Positions 52,850 through 60,929 of a DNA stretch of 64,000 bases are shown here, piece after piece (the stretch's first letter is position 1; each line of letters begins with the position of its first letter). The position numbers were made by a program, and so were the translations under genes. The notes below the pieces were generated by a model. The model saw only the letters and a list, made by a program, of their open reading frames with translations, was not told where the DNA came from and ran no database searches. Origin of the DNA: Polyangiaceae bacterium (GTDB taxonomy: Bacteria > Myxococcota_A > Polyangia > Polyangiales > Polyangiaceae); contig JADJYE010000041.1 of NCBI GenBank assembly GCA_016719945.1, positions 62,001 through 126,000 on the forward strand, read 5' to 3'.

Positions 52850-55738
52850 TTATCGCAAGAGCTCACAGGTGCGCGGCTCGCGCAGCTCCGCGCCTTCGCC
52901 GACGAGCACGAGCCCGGCGCCCGCGTCCTTCCCGAAGCGCGCCACCAAGGCGACATCGTAGCTCGTGCCGTTGCCCGATTGGTGGCTCACCGCGTGGACC
53001 TCCGCGGCCTCCAGACACACCTGGGTGGCGCTCCATCGGACGCGCAGGTAGCTCGGGATCTCTCGGCCCCAGACGTCCGCCGTCATGCCCGGTGTGAGCC
53101 AAGGACCGCGCAGCTGCACGATGGCGCGGTGCCCCGTCATCGAGGCGCACGCGGCCGAGCCGTCGAGCTCGAGCGCGCTCCAGGGCGCGAGCGCCACAGG
53201 CGCCTCGTTCGGGCGCAGGAGGAGCGCAGGGTCGTCCTTGGTCGGCGGCCCGCTGCCTTGGATGCGGATCACGCCGAGCTTGTTGTCGGGGCCGAGCGCG
53301 AGGGCGTCCGCTTGGAACGTGGAGGTGACCGCGTCCGGGAGGCGCGGAATCGAGAACAGCTCGTTCGAGCGGCCACGCCCCAGCGAGCGAACGACGACGC
53401 CCGAGTCCCAGCTCGTCATCAGCACCGCGAGCTCCTCGGGGCCGACCTGCACCGCGGAGACCGGAGACATCTGGTCGTCGACGATCCCGATGGCGAGCGG
53501 CTTCTCCTTGCCTCGTGCCCAGAGCGTCGGACCCAGAGCGCCCAGGCTCGCCGTCAAGAGCACACCCGGCGGCTCGGAGAGCGTGATGACCGCGAGCCCG
53601 CGGTCGTCCGTCGCCATGAGGTCGGGGGGGGGCGCGTTCGAGAGCCGCGCGGCCTCGAACAGCTCGGAGACCTTGATGGAAGACTGCCGAACGCCGCCCT
53701 TCGGATCGAAGGGCTCCACGAACCGGATCTTGCGCTCGCTCTGCATCAGCGAAGCAGGCGGCAGCGGCGTGTCGAAGAAGCCGGCCTTCCCGGTGATCGC
53801 GGCTCGCAGCGCGCTGCTGTCGAGCGAGCCATAGCCGGGGGCGTTGATCGAGCGCCCGAACAGGTTCAGAAAGACGCCCTCGCGTTTGTGGGACTCGGCG
53901 CCGAAGCCGAGCCGATTCTCCGGCGAGTCGAGCTCCTTCGTGGTGGCCTTCCCGCTCACCGTGCACTTGAGCTGCGGAAGCTTGGGCGGGGTGCCCGCCA
54001 GAGACGGCGAGCTGGGCTTCGGCGGGGCCTTGGGCGACGGTGCAACCACCTCCCACCCGAGCCTGAGCCATTGACCGAAGGCGCAGCCGGCCTCGGAGCA
54101 CGCGCGCGGGGTGTCTTTCGTATTGGTGGGGTCGGGCGGACCATCGACCTCGACGTACGACCAACCCCAGTCGCTCGACTGCCATAGCGAGCCGGTCGCC
54201 GAGTCGAAGGCGAGGACGAGGTTGCCAGCGCTCGAGACCTGGCTGAAGCGGAACGGCGAGCGCTCGACCTGCTTGCCGCCGTCGGTCACGCGGAAGCCGA
54301 CGTTGTCCTTCGACAGCCCGATGATGGCGCCCTGGTCGTCCACGGCGACTCGGTCGGAGATGGGCTTGCTGCTCGACGTCGACTGGGAGAACAAGCCCTC
54401 CAGCTTCTTCTGGGCGTCCTCGTCGAGGCGCGTCTTCGCCCCAGTCTTCGCGTCCCACAGGCCGCCCGACTTGCCTCCGACGACGAGGTAGGCGCCTCCT
54501 TCGCGAGGGGCCCAGCCGATGACCTTGAGCGGCTCCCCGGGCGGGGTGTCGGCCAGCTCGGCCGAGCGATCGACCTCCACCCACTCTCCGTCGCGGGTCC
54601 GCGCGCAGGCGACGCCGGCCTTCTGCGCAGAGTCCTTGCAGGGGCCGACGAAGAGGAGCGCCTCACCTCGCCCGCGCAGGAACGTCCCTCGCAGGCCGAA
54701 GGTCTTGTCGAGCTTCAGCGCGCCGCCCTTCTTCGGGCGAGAGAACACCGACGAGGTGTCGCTCTGCGAGCACACGAACAAGATGCGCTGGCCAGCGGAC
54801 TGGGGCACGCAGTTGCCCTGCGGCGGCAGGGCCCCGGGCTCTCTCGCGACGATCTTCCCGGTGCCGAGCGAGATCTCCACGATGGTCCCGCCGTCGACCT
54901 CGACGGCGCGCCCGTCTTCGAGCAGCGCGCCGCGGTTGACGGCGTATTCGAGCGGCGACTCGTTCTTGCTCCAATCGGGGTCGTGCTTCGGCTGCGGCCG
55001 GGCCGGGGCAGGTGAGCGCACGAGGGACCCGCCCTCGAGCCGCGCGGCGTCGCCGGCGGCGTCGATGTAATAGAGCACCCCTTCGGACGCCTCGAGGTCC
55101 ACCGGGCTGCCGACGTCGGTCGTGACGTCCCGCCAGCTCGCGGCGCGATCCACGGAGAGGTAGGCGCGCCCGCCGTGCGTGATGGCGCCTGCGGAGCCGT
55201 CCTTCGCGGTGCGCACGAGCACCGTGCCGATCGGTAGGCCCGCGCGCGGCTTGCCGGTGGCTAGATCGAAGGCGCGCGCGCCCCCGTCGTTGCGCGAGGC
55301 GAGCACGAACCCGGGGCCGAGCGAGACCGAGCTGAAGTCCCCGGTGGCCAGCTCCTTCAGCGGGCCGTCGAAGGTCGGTGAGGTGAACAGCCCGGCGCTG
55401 CCGATGAAGAGGAAGCCGCTGCCGGCTCCTTCTTCGAGGCGCTCTGCCCGGACGAGGTTGGATCCTGGGTGGGTCGCGAGCGGGGCGCCACGTCCGTCGA
55501 CGACCCAGCGCTCGCCGCGCACGAGCAGCCCCGTCTGGCCGCGCTCGAGCTCGAAGCGAGCGCTCGTGGAGGAGCGGCCGGGCGCGCGCACGACGTATTG
55601 GACGGGCTGAGGCGGCGCCTCGGCGGGGGCCACCGTCGCGGTCGCCTGAGGCGTCGTCGCGACCTTGGGCGCGTCGGCTTGCGGACAGCAGCTCGCAGCG
55701 GCGCACAGAAGCCCTGCTCTCCAAGACGGTCTCGTCAT
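52850..55738 (-). CDS. Large lipoprotein, beta-propeller-like, partner of the A2M-like gene
   Basis: A 962-aa protein with a short signal (GLLCAAASCC) that looks like a lipobox, then an Ala/Pro/Thr spacer. The body is rich in short strand motifs with repeated G-x-L-x-V/W-D patterns: DGRGAPLATHPGSNLVRAERL, SAGLFTSPTFDGPLKELATGDFSSVSLGPGFVLASRNDGGARAFDLATGKPRAG. It also has sensor-like RDGEWVEVDRSAELADTPPGEPLKVIGWAPREGGAYLVVGG and SDWGWSYVEVDGP. This suggests one or two beta-propellers. Eleven Cys are spread through the protein. It is immediately upstream of the A2M-like gene on the same strand, so a surface complex is plausible; no family named. Confidence 0.7.
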   Translation of the reverse strand: MTRPSWRAGLLCAAASCCPQADAPKVATTPQATATVAPAEAPPQPVQYVVRAPGRSSTSARFELERGQTGLLVRGERWVVDGRGAPLATHPGSNLVRAERLEEGAGSGFLFIGSAGLFTSPTFDGPLKELATGDFSSVSLGPGFVLASRNDGGARAFDLATGKPRAGLPIGTVLVRTAKDGSAGAITHGGRAYLSVDRAASWRDVTTDVGSPVDLEASEGVLYYIDAAGDAARLEGGSLVRSPAPARPQPKHDPDWSKNESPLEYAVNRGALLEDGRAVEVDGGTIVEISLGTGKIVAREPGALPPQGNCVPQSAGQRILFVCSQSDTSSVFSRPKKGGALKLDKTFGLRGTFLRGRGEALLFVGPCKDSAQKAGVACARTRDGEWVEVDRSAELADTPPGEPLKVIGWAPREGGAYLVVGGKSGGLWDAKTGAKTRLDEDAQKKLEGLFSQSTSSSKPISDRVAVDDQGAIIGLSKDNVGFRVTDGGKQVERSPFRFSQVSSAGNLVLAFDSATGSLWQSSDWGWSYVEVDGPPDPTNTKDTPRACSEAGCAFGQWLRLGWEVVAPSPKAPPKPSSPSLAGTPPKLPQLKCTVSGKATTKELDSPENRLGFGAESHKREGVFLNLFGRSINAPGYGSLDSSALRAAITGKAGFFDTPLPPASLMQSERKIRFVEPFDPKGGVRQSSIKVSELFEAARLSNAPPPDLMATDDRGLAVITLSEPPGVLLTASLGALGPTLWARGKEKPLAIGIVDDQMSPVSAVQVGPEELAVLMTSWDSGVVVRSLGRGRSNELFSIPRLPDAVTSTFQADALALGPDNKLGVIRIQGSGPPTKDDPALLLRPNEAPVALAPWSALELDGSAACASMTGHRAIVQLRGPWLTPGMTADVWGREIPSYLRVRWSATQVCLEAAEVHAVSHQSGNGTSYDVALVARFGKDAGAGLVLVGEGAELREPRTCELLR

Positions 55739-55769
55739 GGGCGCGAGGATACCCTCGAAGCGGGTTCCA

Positions 55770-56183
55770 TCAACGCCGGGCCTCAGCGGCCGGGGGGACG
55801 TCGGGCTCGCGAGCGAGGCAGCCGCGGAAGGTCTCGCAGGAGGTCTGCTCGAGGCACCGCTCGATCTCGCGCATGGGCCCCGTCGCGCGCTCGTCGGCGG
55901 CGCCCTCGAGACACTCCTTCGCGCACGACAGCTCGTCGTTCGCCGACTCAGCCTGCATCTCGGCCCAGCGCGCCTGCTCGGCGGGGGTCGACCGCACCAG
56001 CTTCTCGGCTTCTTCGAGCCCGCAGCGCGCCGCCCGCCCGCAGGCCTCGTTGCAGTAGGCCTCGACGTCTACAGCGGCGACGGCCGACGCGCTCGGCGCT
56101 GGCTTGGCCGCTGGCCGCTCTTCGCACGCCACGAGCGACAGGCCGAGGGCGGCGGTGGCCGCGAGGCGGAGGAGCGCGAGCAT
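55770..56183 (-). CDS. Small Cys-rich lipoprotein
   Basis: A 137-aa protein with signal LRLAATAALGLSLVAC (lipobox LVAC), then EERPAAKPAPSAS. The mature domain is helical with evenly spaced cysteines (YCNEACGRAARC, LSCAKECLEGA, RCLEQTSCETFRGCL), a pattern shared with the 22530-22886 protein. ATG 56183 lies 76 bp from the divergent start at 56259. Several small proteins of this kind occur in the window; function unknown. Confidence 0.65.
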   Translation of the reverse strand: MLALLRLAATAALGLSLVACEERPAAKPAPSASAVAAVDVEAYCNEACGRAARCGLEEAEKLVRSTPAEQARWAEMQAESANDELSCAKECLEGAADERATGPMREIERCLEQTSCETFRGCLAREPDVPPAAEARR

Positions 56184-56258
56184 GGTGGGATGCGAGACAG
56201 CGGGAACCGGCGCGAGTTCCCGTTGTCGTATCGGCTCCTCGCACAACCCGGAGGTCCG

Positions 56259-56948
56259 ATGGCATCGAACACTTGGAGGGGAGCGGCGCTCGTGGCCGCG
56301 GCCTGCGCGTGGGCCTTCGCGCCCTCGCGCGACGTGCGCGCGTGTGGCAACGAGGTCGAGCGGCGGGTCGATCCGCGCGTGGAGGCGGTCGCCGCGGCCG
56401 AGCGGCTGGTCGCAGATGGCAAGGCGGCGGCCGCGGCGAAGAAGGTGCTCACGATCGACCCGGCGGCGACCAAGCGAGCGATCGGCGGCGAGCCCCTGGC
56501 GGATCGCGAGCTCGTCGTCTTGGCGCGCGCGGCGGTTCGCTCGCAAGGCCGCGTCTATCACGGGCACGCGGGCGCCGACCCGACCTTGGAGGAGCGAGCC
56601 CAGGCCGTGCGATGGGCGACGCAGGTCTTCAAGGAGGTGCGCAAGCGGCGAGGCGACGACCCCGCGGTGCTCACCGATCTCGCCGAGGCTCAGAGCTACC
56701 TTCCTGAGCTGCGGCACGAGGCGCTCGCCGTCCTCATCAGCCTGGAGAAGCGCGACGTCGTGGCGACGGCCCAGGGCTACGCCGCGCTGGCGAGCTTGCG
56801 CCTCGAGCAAGCGAAGGCGTCATCCGCGCAGCGCAAGGCGCCGCTCGCGCTCATGGGCCGCTACACGAGGGAGCTCGAGCTCACGCGCTGCAAGCAGATG
56901 GCGAAGGACGCGACGGTCTGCGACCGCGCAGCGGAGCTCGGGAGCTGA
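56259..56948 (+). CDS. Exported TPR-like helical protein, 229 aa
   Basis: The N-terminal signal is GAALVAAACAWAFAPSRDVRA, followed by CGNEVERRVDPRVEAVAAAERLVADGKAAAAAKKVLTIDP. The remainder is alpha-helical with TPR-like pairs (ADRELVVLARAAVRSQGRV, LEERAQAVRWATQVFKEVRKRRGDDPAVLTDLAEAQSYLPELRHEALAVLISLEK). It is probably periplasmic. ATG 56259 has GGAGGT five bases before it, an ideal ribosome-binding site. It ends five bases from the opposing PhoX-type gene. Not recognised as a named family. Confidence 0.65.
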   Translation: MASNTWRGAALVAAACAWAFAPSRDVRACGNEVERRVDPRVEAVAAAERLVADGKAAAAAKKVLTIDPAATKRAIGGEPLADRELVVLARAAVRSQGRVYHGHAGADPTLEERAQAVRWATQVFKEVRKRRGDDPAVLTDLAEAQSYLPELRHEALAVLISLEKRDVVATAQGYAALASLRLEQAKASSAQRKAPLALMGRYTRELELTRCKQMAKDATVCDRAAELGS

Positions 56949-56953
56949 CCCGC

Positions 56954-58219
56954 TCAGGCGCGCTCCCAGGCGCCGAACAGCTCGTGCATGGGCCCGCGGA
57001 TGGCGACCGTGAGGCCCTCGTGCTGGAGGTTGGCGAAGATCGTCGACCCCGATGGATCGAAGCAGACGCCCGATAGCTCCCCGTCGCTCCGCGCGTTTCG
57101 CGCGATGTCGAACGGTCGGCCGTCTGGGGCGAGGCCGCGCAGGTAGTCGGCGCCGGGGCCGTCCTCGGCGACGACGACACCGCCCGAGGGGTGCACCGTG
57201 ATGTTGTCGGGGCGCTTCAGGACGTCGGGGTCCGTGCCCAGCGCGACGAGCTCGAGCACACCGCCGTCGCCTTCGGGTACGAGCTTGAAGATCTGGCCGG
57301 CCTCGAAGGGCCCCCCTGCGGTCGAGCAGAAGTACACGACGTCGCCGTGCAGCCAGAGCCCCTCGCCTCGGATCACGATCGCCGAACCGCGCGCCTGCGC
57401 CTGCTGGTTCACCGACCGCTCCTGGGCCTCGGCGTCGTCGATGTCGACCCACGACACCTCGAGGCGCTGGCCGAGCTCCATCTGCGAGAGCGAGGCGCTG
57501 GGTGCGCCGGCGATGGCCATCGCCTGCAGCGCCCCGCTGTGCGGGTCCCCGCCGCTGGGGACGAAGCGGAACAGGCTCGAGAGGGGCTCGTCTTCGGTGA
57601 GGTAGGCGATGGCGGTGCGTGGGTCGACGTGCGCGGCCTCGTGACGGAAGCGACCGTAGCCACGCAGCGGTCTCGCCGGCACGACGCTGGCTGCGTCGAT
57701 CGGGCAGGCGAACACGTAGCCGTGTCCCGCCTTGTCGGCGATCTCCTCGCAGCTCAGCCAGCCCCACGGGCTCAGCCCTCCGCTGCAGTTTCGAAGCGTG
57801 CCGGCGAGCACGAGGTTGCTGGAGACGACCTCGAGGCTCGCCGCGTCGACGACCAGCCGCGTCACGCAGCCCGGGGCGTCGGGTGAGAACGCCTCGGGCG
57901 GCGCGGCCCCTCGCGCGTACGGCGCGCCCGCCCACTGCCCGGGGTTGAGCTCGTGGTTGCGCATGAGGATGAGCGATCCGGCCGGCCCTTCGAAGCAGGC
58001 CATCCCGTCGGGCTCGTCGGGGACGCGATACCCATCGGACATGCGCGCCCGGCGCTGTTGAAGCACCGTGTACGTGAAGCCCTCGCGTAGATCGAGCAGC
58101 CCCTCGGGGTCGGGGACGAGCACACCTGCGACCGAGCCGCTGCTGCGCCTAGCGAGCAGCCACGCGAGCGGGAGCGCACCCGCCGCAGCCACGACGGCTC
58201 GCCGGCCAAGCTTCGACAC
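56954..58219 (-). CDS. PhoX-type (DUF839) alkaline phosphatase-like protein
   Basis: A 421-aa beta-propeller protein. The N-terminus has a Tat-like signal (GRRAVVAAAGALPLAWLLARR), fitting export of a folded metalloenzyme. Conserved PhoX-type blocks are PDEPDGMACFEGPAGSLILMRNHELN, TRNCSGG-like RNCSGGLSPWGWLSCEE, HEAAHVDPRTAIAYLTEDEPLSSLFRFVP, RPDNITVHPSGGVVVAEDG and ELSGVCFDPSGSTIFANLQHEG. The family binds Ca/Fe and hydrolyses phosphate esters in the periplasm; substrate range unknown here. GTG 58219 was chosen as it begins the twin-Arg segment. It lies 45 bp downstream of the GYF-GAF gene on the same strand. Confidence 0.85.
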   Translation of the reverse strand: MSKLGRRAVVAAAGALPLAWLLARRSSGSVAGVLVPDPEGLLDLREGFTYTVLQQRRARMSDGYRVPDEPDGMACFEGPAGSLILMRNHELNPGQWAGAPYARGAAPPEAFSPDAPGCVTRLVVDAASLEVVSSNLVLAGTLRNCSGGLSPWGWLSCEEIADKAGHGYVFACPIDAASVVPARPLRGYGRFRHEAAHVDPRTAIAYLTEDEPLSSLFRFVPSGGDPHSGALQAMAIAGAPSASLSQMELGQRLEVSWVDIDDAEAQERSVNQQAQARGSAIVIRGEGLWLHGDVVYFCSTAGGPFEAGQIFKLVPEGDGGVLELVALGTDPDVLKRPDNITVHPSGGVVVAEDGPGADYLRGLAPDGRPFDIARNARSDGELSGVCFDPSGSTIFANLQHEGLTVAIRGPMHELFGAWERA

Positions 58220-58263
58220 GCCGCCAGTGTAGCAGCGTCGCGAGACGGCCGCGCTCTTCGCGC

Positions 58264-58977
58264 TCAGCTCACGCGGTGCCGCGCGACCTTGGCGGCGGCG
58301 ACGCGCGACAGCGCGCGCAGCCATTCGCGATCGGAGCGCCGGAACGGGTGGTCGTGCTTGGCGATCTCGAGCACCGCGAACAGCGCGCCGCGCGAATACA
58401 CGGGCACGAGGGCGACGCCGCGCACACCTTCGAGCCCGAGCCGACCCGCCGCCGCTGCGCCCGCCTTCGTCGACATGGGCTCGTCGAGGATCCGAGGCCC
58501 GAGCCGCGCGGCGCGCAGCGCCTCGTCGTCGCGCTCGACGATCGCGCCCAGGCAACCGAGCGCGCCCTCCCCCACGACCCCGCGAACCAGGCCGCGCCCG
58601 AGCGTCCCGTCGGTGCGATGCACGAGGCCTGCGCGCGCGCGCGTCTCGCTCACCATCCTCTCGAGCGTGAGCGTCAGCGCCTCCAGGTCGTCCGACGCGG
58701 TCGCGACGAGCGCCGCGGCCTTGCGCAGCCGCGAGCGCGCGGCGTCCTCGAGCACATGGGCCGCCGAGCTCGCGCCGCGAGAGCGCCCGCGCTCAGCCCT
58801 GCGGATCGCCTGGACCTCTCGCAGCGACTCGACGGGGCGCCACGCGCTCCAGGGGCTTCGCCACACATGCGAGCCGGCGGTGGTTCCATCGCGCGCGATC
58901 GCGGCGACCACCTCTTCGACCCGCGCGAGCGGTCCAGCGACCGCCGCCCCACGCGCGATGTACCAATGATCGGCCAT
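58264..58977 (-). CDS. GYF_2-GAF domain protein
   Basis: A 237-aa cytoplasmic protein. Residues 4-50 form a GYF_2-type module (HWYIARGAAVAGP, then VWRSPWSAWRPV). A linker and a long helix follow (VLEDAARSRLRKAAALVATASDDLEALTLTLERMVSETRAR). The C-terminal part (about 110-235) is GAF-like (AGLVHRTDGTLGRGLVRGVVGEGALGCLGAIVERDDEALRAARLGP, GVALVPVYSRGALFAVLEIAKHDHPFRRSDREWLRALSRVAA). It has no output domain and could act as a small signal-binding adaptor. It may be co-transcribed with the PhoX-type gene. Confidence 0.8.
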   Translation of the reverse strand: MADHWYIARGAAVAGPLARVEEVVAAIARDGTTAGSHVWRSPWSAWRPVESLREVQAIRRAERGRSRGASSAAHVLEDAARSRLRKAAALVATASDDLEALTLTLERMVSETRARAGLVHRTDGTLGRGLVRGVVGEGALGCLGAIVERDDEALRAARLGPRILDEPMSTKAGAAAAGRLGLEGVRGVALVPVYSRGALFAVLEIAKHDHPFRRSDREWLRALSRVAAAKVARHRVS

Positions 58978-59041
58978 AACGATGATTGTCCGGCCCGCAG
59001 GTCGATAGGGCCAAAAGCCCCGTGAACGACCGACCCGAAGC

Positions 59042-59120
59042 TGTGGACAACCTGGGGCTCGCCTGTGGGCATTGTTGTGGATAAAAATCTTGTGAAATCA
59101 TGTACTTAGGTCTTGCAAAT
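59042..59120. promoter_or_regulatory. AT-rich patch with two DnaA-box-like 9-mers
   Basis: The 9-mers TGTGGACAA (59042-59050) and TGTGGATAA (59076-59084) match, on the complementary strand, TTGTCCACA and the perfect DnaA box TTATCCACA. They sit beside a clearly AT-rich run (59081-59120), which is exceptional in this sequence. This could be the promoter of the structured region that follows, a DnaA-controlled site, or part of a replication origin. No convincing -35/-10 pair is claimed. Confidence 0.45.
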
Positions 59121-60903
59121 GGGGAGCGGGGAGCGCATAGTCCTCTTGTTGTTACGCGGCACATCAAGCCGCATGTTTCACGACGCTGAAGCCGAGCATC
59201 GGGTGCTGCGAGCGGCGGTAGAGCAGACGCTCTCCTCGTTCGAGCCAAAGGACCCAAAGCCCTCGTCGGGCCGCGGTCCCACGGAAGAAAAGGCACCCTC
59301 GCGAGAGCGCCGACCCATCGTGGCGGCACCCACGTCCTTCGGGACGCAGGCATCTCGCGACCGAGCGCACACTGGGGCCATCGGCCCCGCCCGCCTCCGG
59401 CGGGTCGCTCGGTGACTCGGGGGAAGGCGCCTCGACCTCTGATCTCGGGCCCGCCCTTCGCGGGGCTGTCCGTGCTGAGGGGGTCTTCGGTAGCGAGGGG
59501 TGATGGTGTCATCGGCGAGAGCGTCTCCGCGCTGTCGTCGAGCCCCGAGCTACGACGAGAGGCGTCGCGCGCCGACTCTTCACGCCCAGGCAGCCGCGCT
59601 CGCGGCTCGCATCGGAAACGGGCGTGAGAGGTCGTCGCCGCCGGCGAAGGCGAGAGCCCGAGCCGCTCGCAGGGCCGTGTTCTCCGGGCGACCGGAGAGC
59701 CCAGCCGGATTCGTAGGTCCTTCCGCCAAGGGGGGGCCTCGGGTCCGAGCGAGGTCCGTGACACGGCGGTCTCGTGCTCGCGGAGCGAGCAGGTGACAGA
59801 AGCGCCTCGAGCGCGCCAGCGTCTCTGCCTCGGGCCTCGCGTCCGGGGCCAGGAGCGTCGGTGTCGACGGTCCCATCTCCACGGTCACACGATTGGAGCT
59901 GGGCCGGCCAAGGCCACGTGCCGAGGTCTCGAGGTGCAGAAGGTGAGGGGAGCAGCTCGGCAGGCCGTCGGATCGGCCTGTCGCCAGAGCGGCTCCTCGG
60001 TGGCTGAGCGAGTGAGTGGCATCACTCGCAGGGCCGCCCGTTCGCGGGCTCTCGCTGCACCGCAGTGGCGAGGGTTCGGGAACGTCGCCAGGCGTGTCCT
60101 CCAGCCTCTTCGAGGCGAGGCCCACTCGGGCCACGGAGGCCGCCTCGGGGCTGGGCGAATCCGTCGCCGGTCCCGCCCGCAGAGGCTCGACCTCGGTCGA
60201 GGCTCGAACCGGGCGCACCCAGCGCATCCCGCGAGCACACGTCTCGATTCGTCGTTTGCAGATCGAAGCTCGAGGCATCGAGCCTGCTCCTGCGGAGGAG
60301 GAGGCTAGGAGAAGACCCACGCGCGGGCGCTCGACGAGAGCCCTTCGCCGCCGGTCGATCCGAACCCGATGGGTCGCCGCCGTTCTCTCAACCAAGTGAG
60401 CGGTGGAGACCGCGCGCCTTCACCGGCGCGTCGAGAGCAGAGATCAGGTGCATGAGCTTGCCTGGCGCCGGCCGACCCCGGTCGGCGCACGGAGGGCTCG
60501 CCGCTCGAGGAGGTCGTGAGACCCGAAAGAGGCGCGTCGGAGCGCGCCTCCCGAAGCCCTCGGGACGGAAGATTGCACCAGAGGTGAGCTGACGGCGCTG
60601 GCGCCCCAACGGGCGCTCGCGAATGGGGTCTCTGAGAGCGGTGGACCGAACCCTCTCATGCCTCGCGCCGCGCACGCTCCCCGAAGCTGCCCGAGTGAAC
60701 AACGAAGGCACCTCCCCCCCGGCGGACGCGCGAACGGACCGCCCCGAGGAAGGAAACGACGACGATACCTGATGGCACCCACACGGGTGACCGGGTCCCC
60801 TCGATTGAAAGACATCGAGCGCGGTTCTTCCGAGCCGCAGGGACCCAGCGGACAACAGGCGCGCGGGCCGGGTCGAGAGACCCTCCCCGCGCGTTTTCTT
60901 TTT
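59121..60903 (+). ncRNA. Candidate large structured non-coding RNA (about 1.75 kb)
   Basis: This stretch has no protein-like frame on either strand but is crowded with perfect hairpins. Examples are GCGGC/GCCGC 59156-59172; CGTCC-TTCG-GGACG 59333-59346; GGGGCC/GGCCCC 59374-59388 and CCCGCC/GGCGGG 59390-59404, both enclosed by ACCGAGCG/CGCTCGGT (59360-59413); GCCGC/GCGGC enclosed by TCACGCCC/GGGCGTGA (59580-59627); TCTCCGG-GCGA-CCGGAGA 59681-59698; TGCTCGC/GCGAGCA 59775-59791; CAGGCCG/CGGCCTG 59961-59980; GCGAGTGA/TCACTCGC 60008-60029; GCCCG-TTCG-CGGGC 60036-60049; GAGGCGCG/CGCGCCTC 60529-60550; GCGCCC/GGGCGC 60601-60616; CTCGAT/ATCGAG 60800-60819. A 9-bp long-range pair, CGGGGAGCG (59127-59135) with CGCTCCCCG (60675-60683), would close the body. 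Strand is set by the terminator. The 5' end is uncertain. Confidence 0.7.
60860..60903 (+). terminator. Strong intrinsic terminator with GNRA loop
   Basis: The outer stem is CGCGCGGG (60860-60867) with CCCGCGCG (60886-60893). The inner stem is GGGTC-GAGA-GACCC (60870-60883), and TTTTCTTTTT follows at once. The T-tract lies on the plus strand, so it ends a rightward transcript; the only thing upstream in that direction is the structured region. The opposing gene ends at 60930 and does not explain it. Confidence 0.9.
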
Positions 60904-60929
60904 GTCGCGTGAGCGCCCGCTCGCCGGGC

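Noticed and set aside
59580..60395. 271-residue minus-strand open frame in the structured region
   Set aside because: Arg/Ser/Ala/Pro-rich with no hydrophobic core or motif, no ribosome-binding site, and it runs through many perfect hairpins; a chance frame in GC-rich DNA.
59121..60903. Known RNAs: RNase P RNA, tmRNA, 6S, rRNA, group I or II intron
   Set aside because: I could not find the conserved cores, such as the RNase P GGAAAGTCCGGGCT block, a CCA-like tmRNA end, or a group II domain V hairpin. A covariance-model scan would be the proper test.
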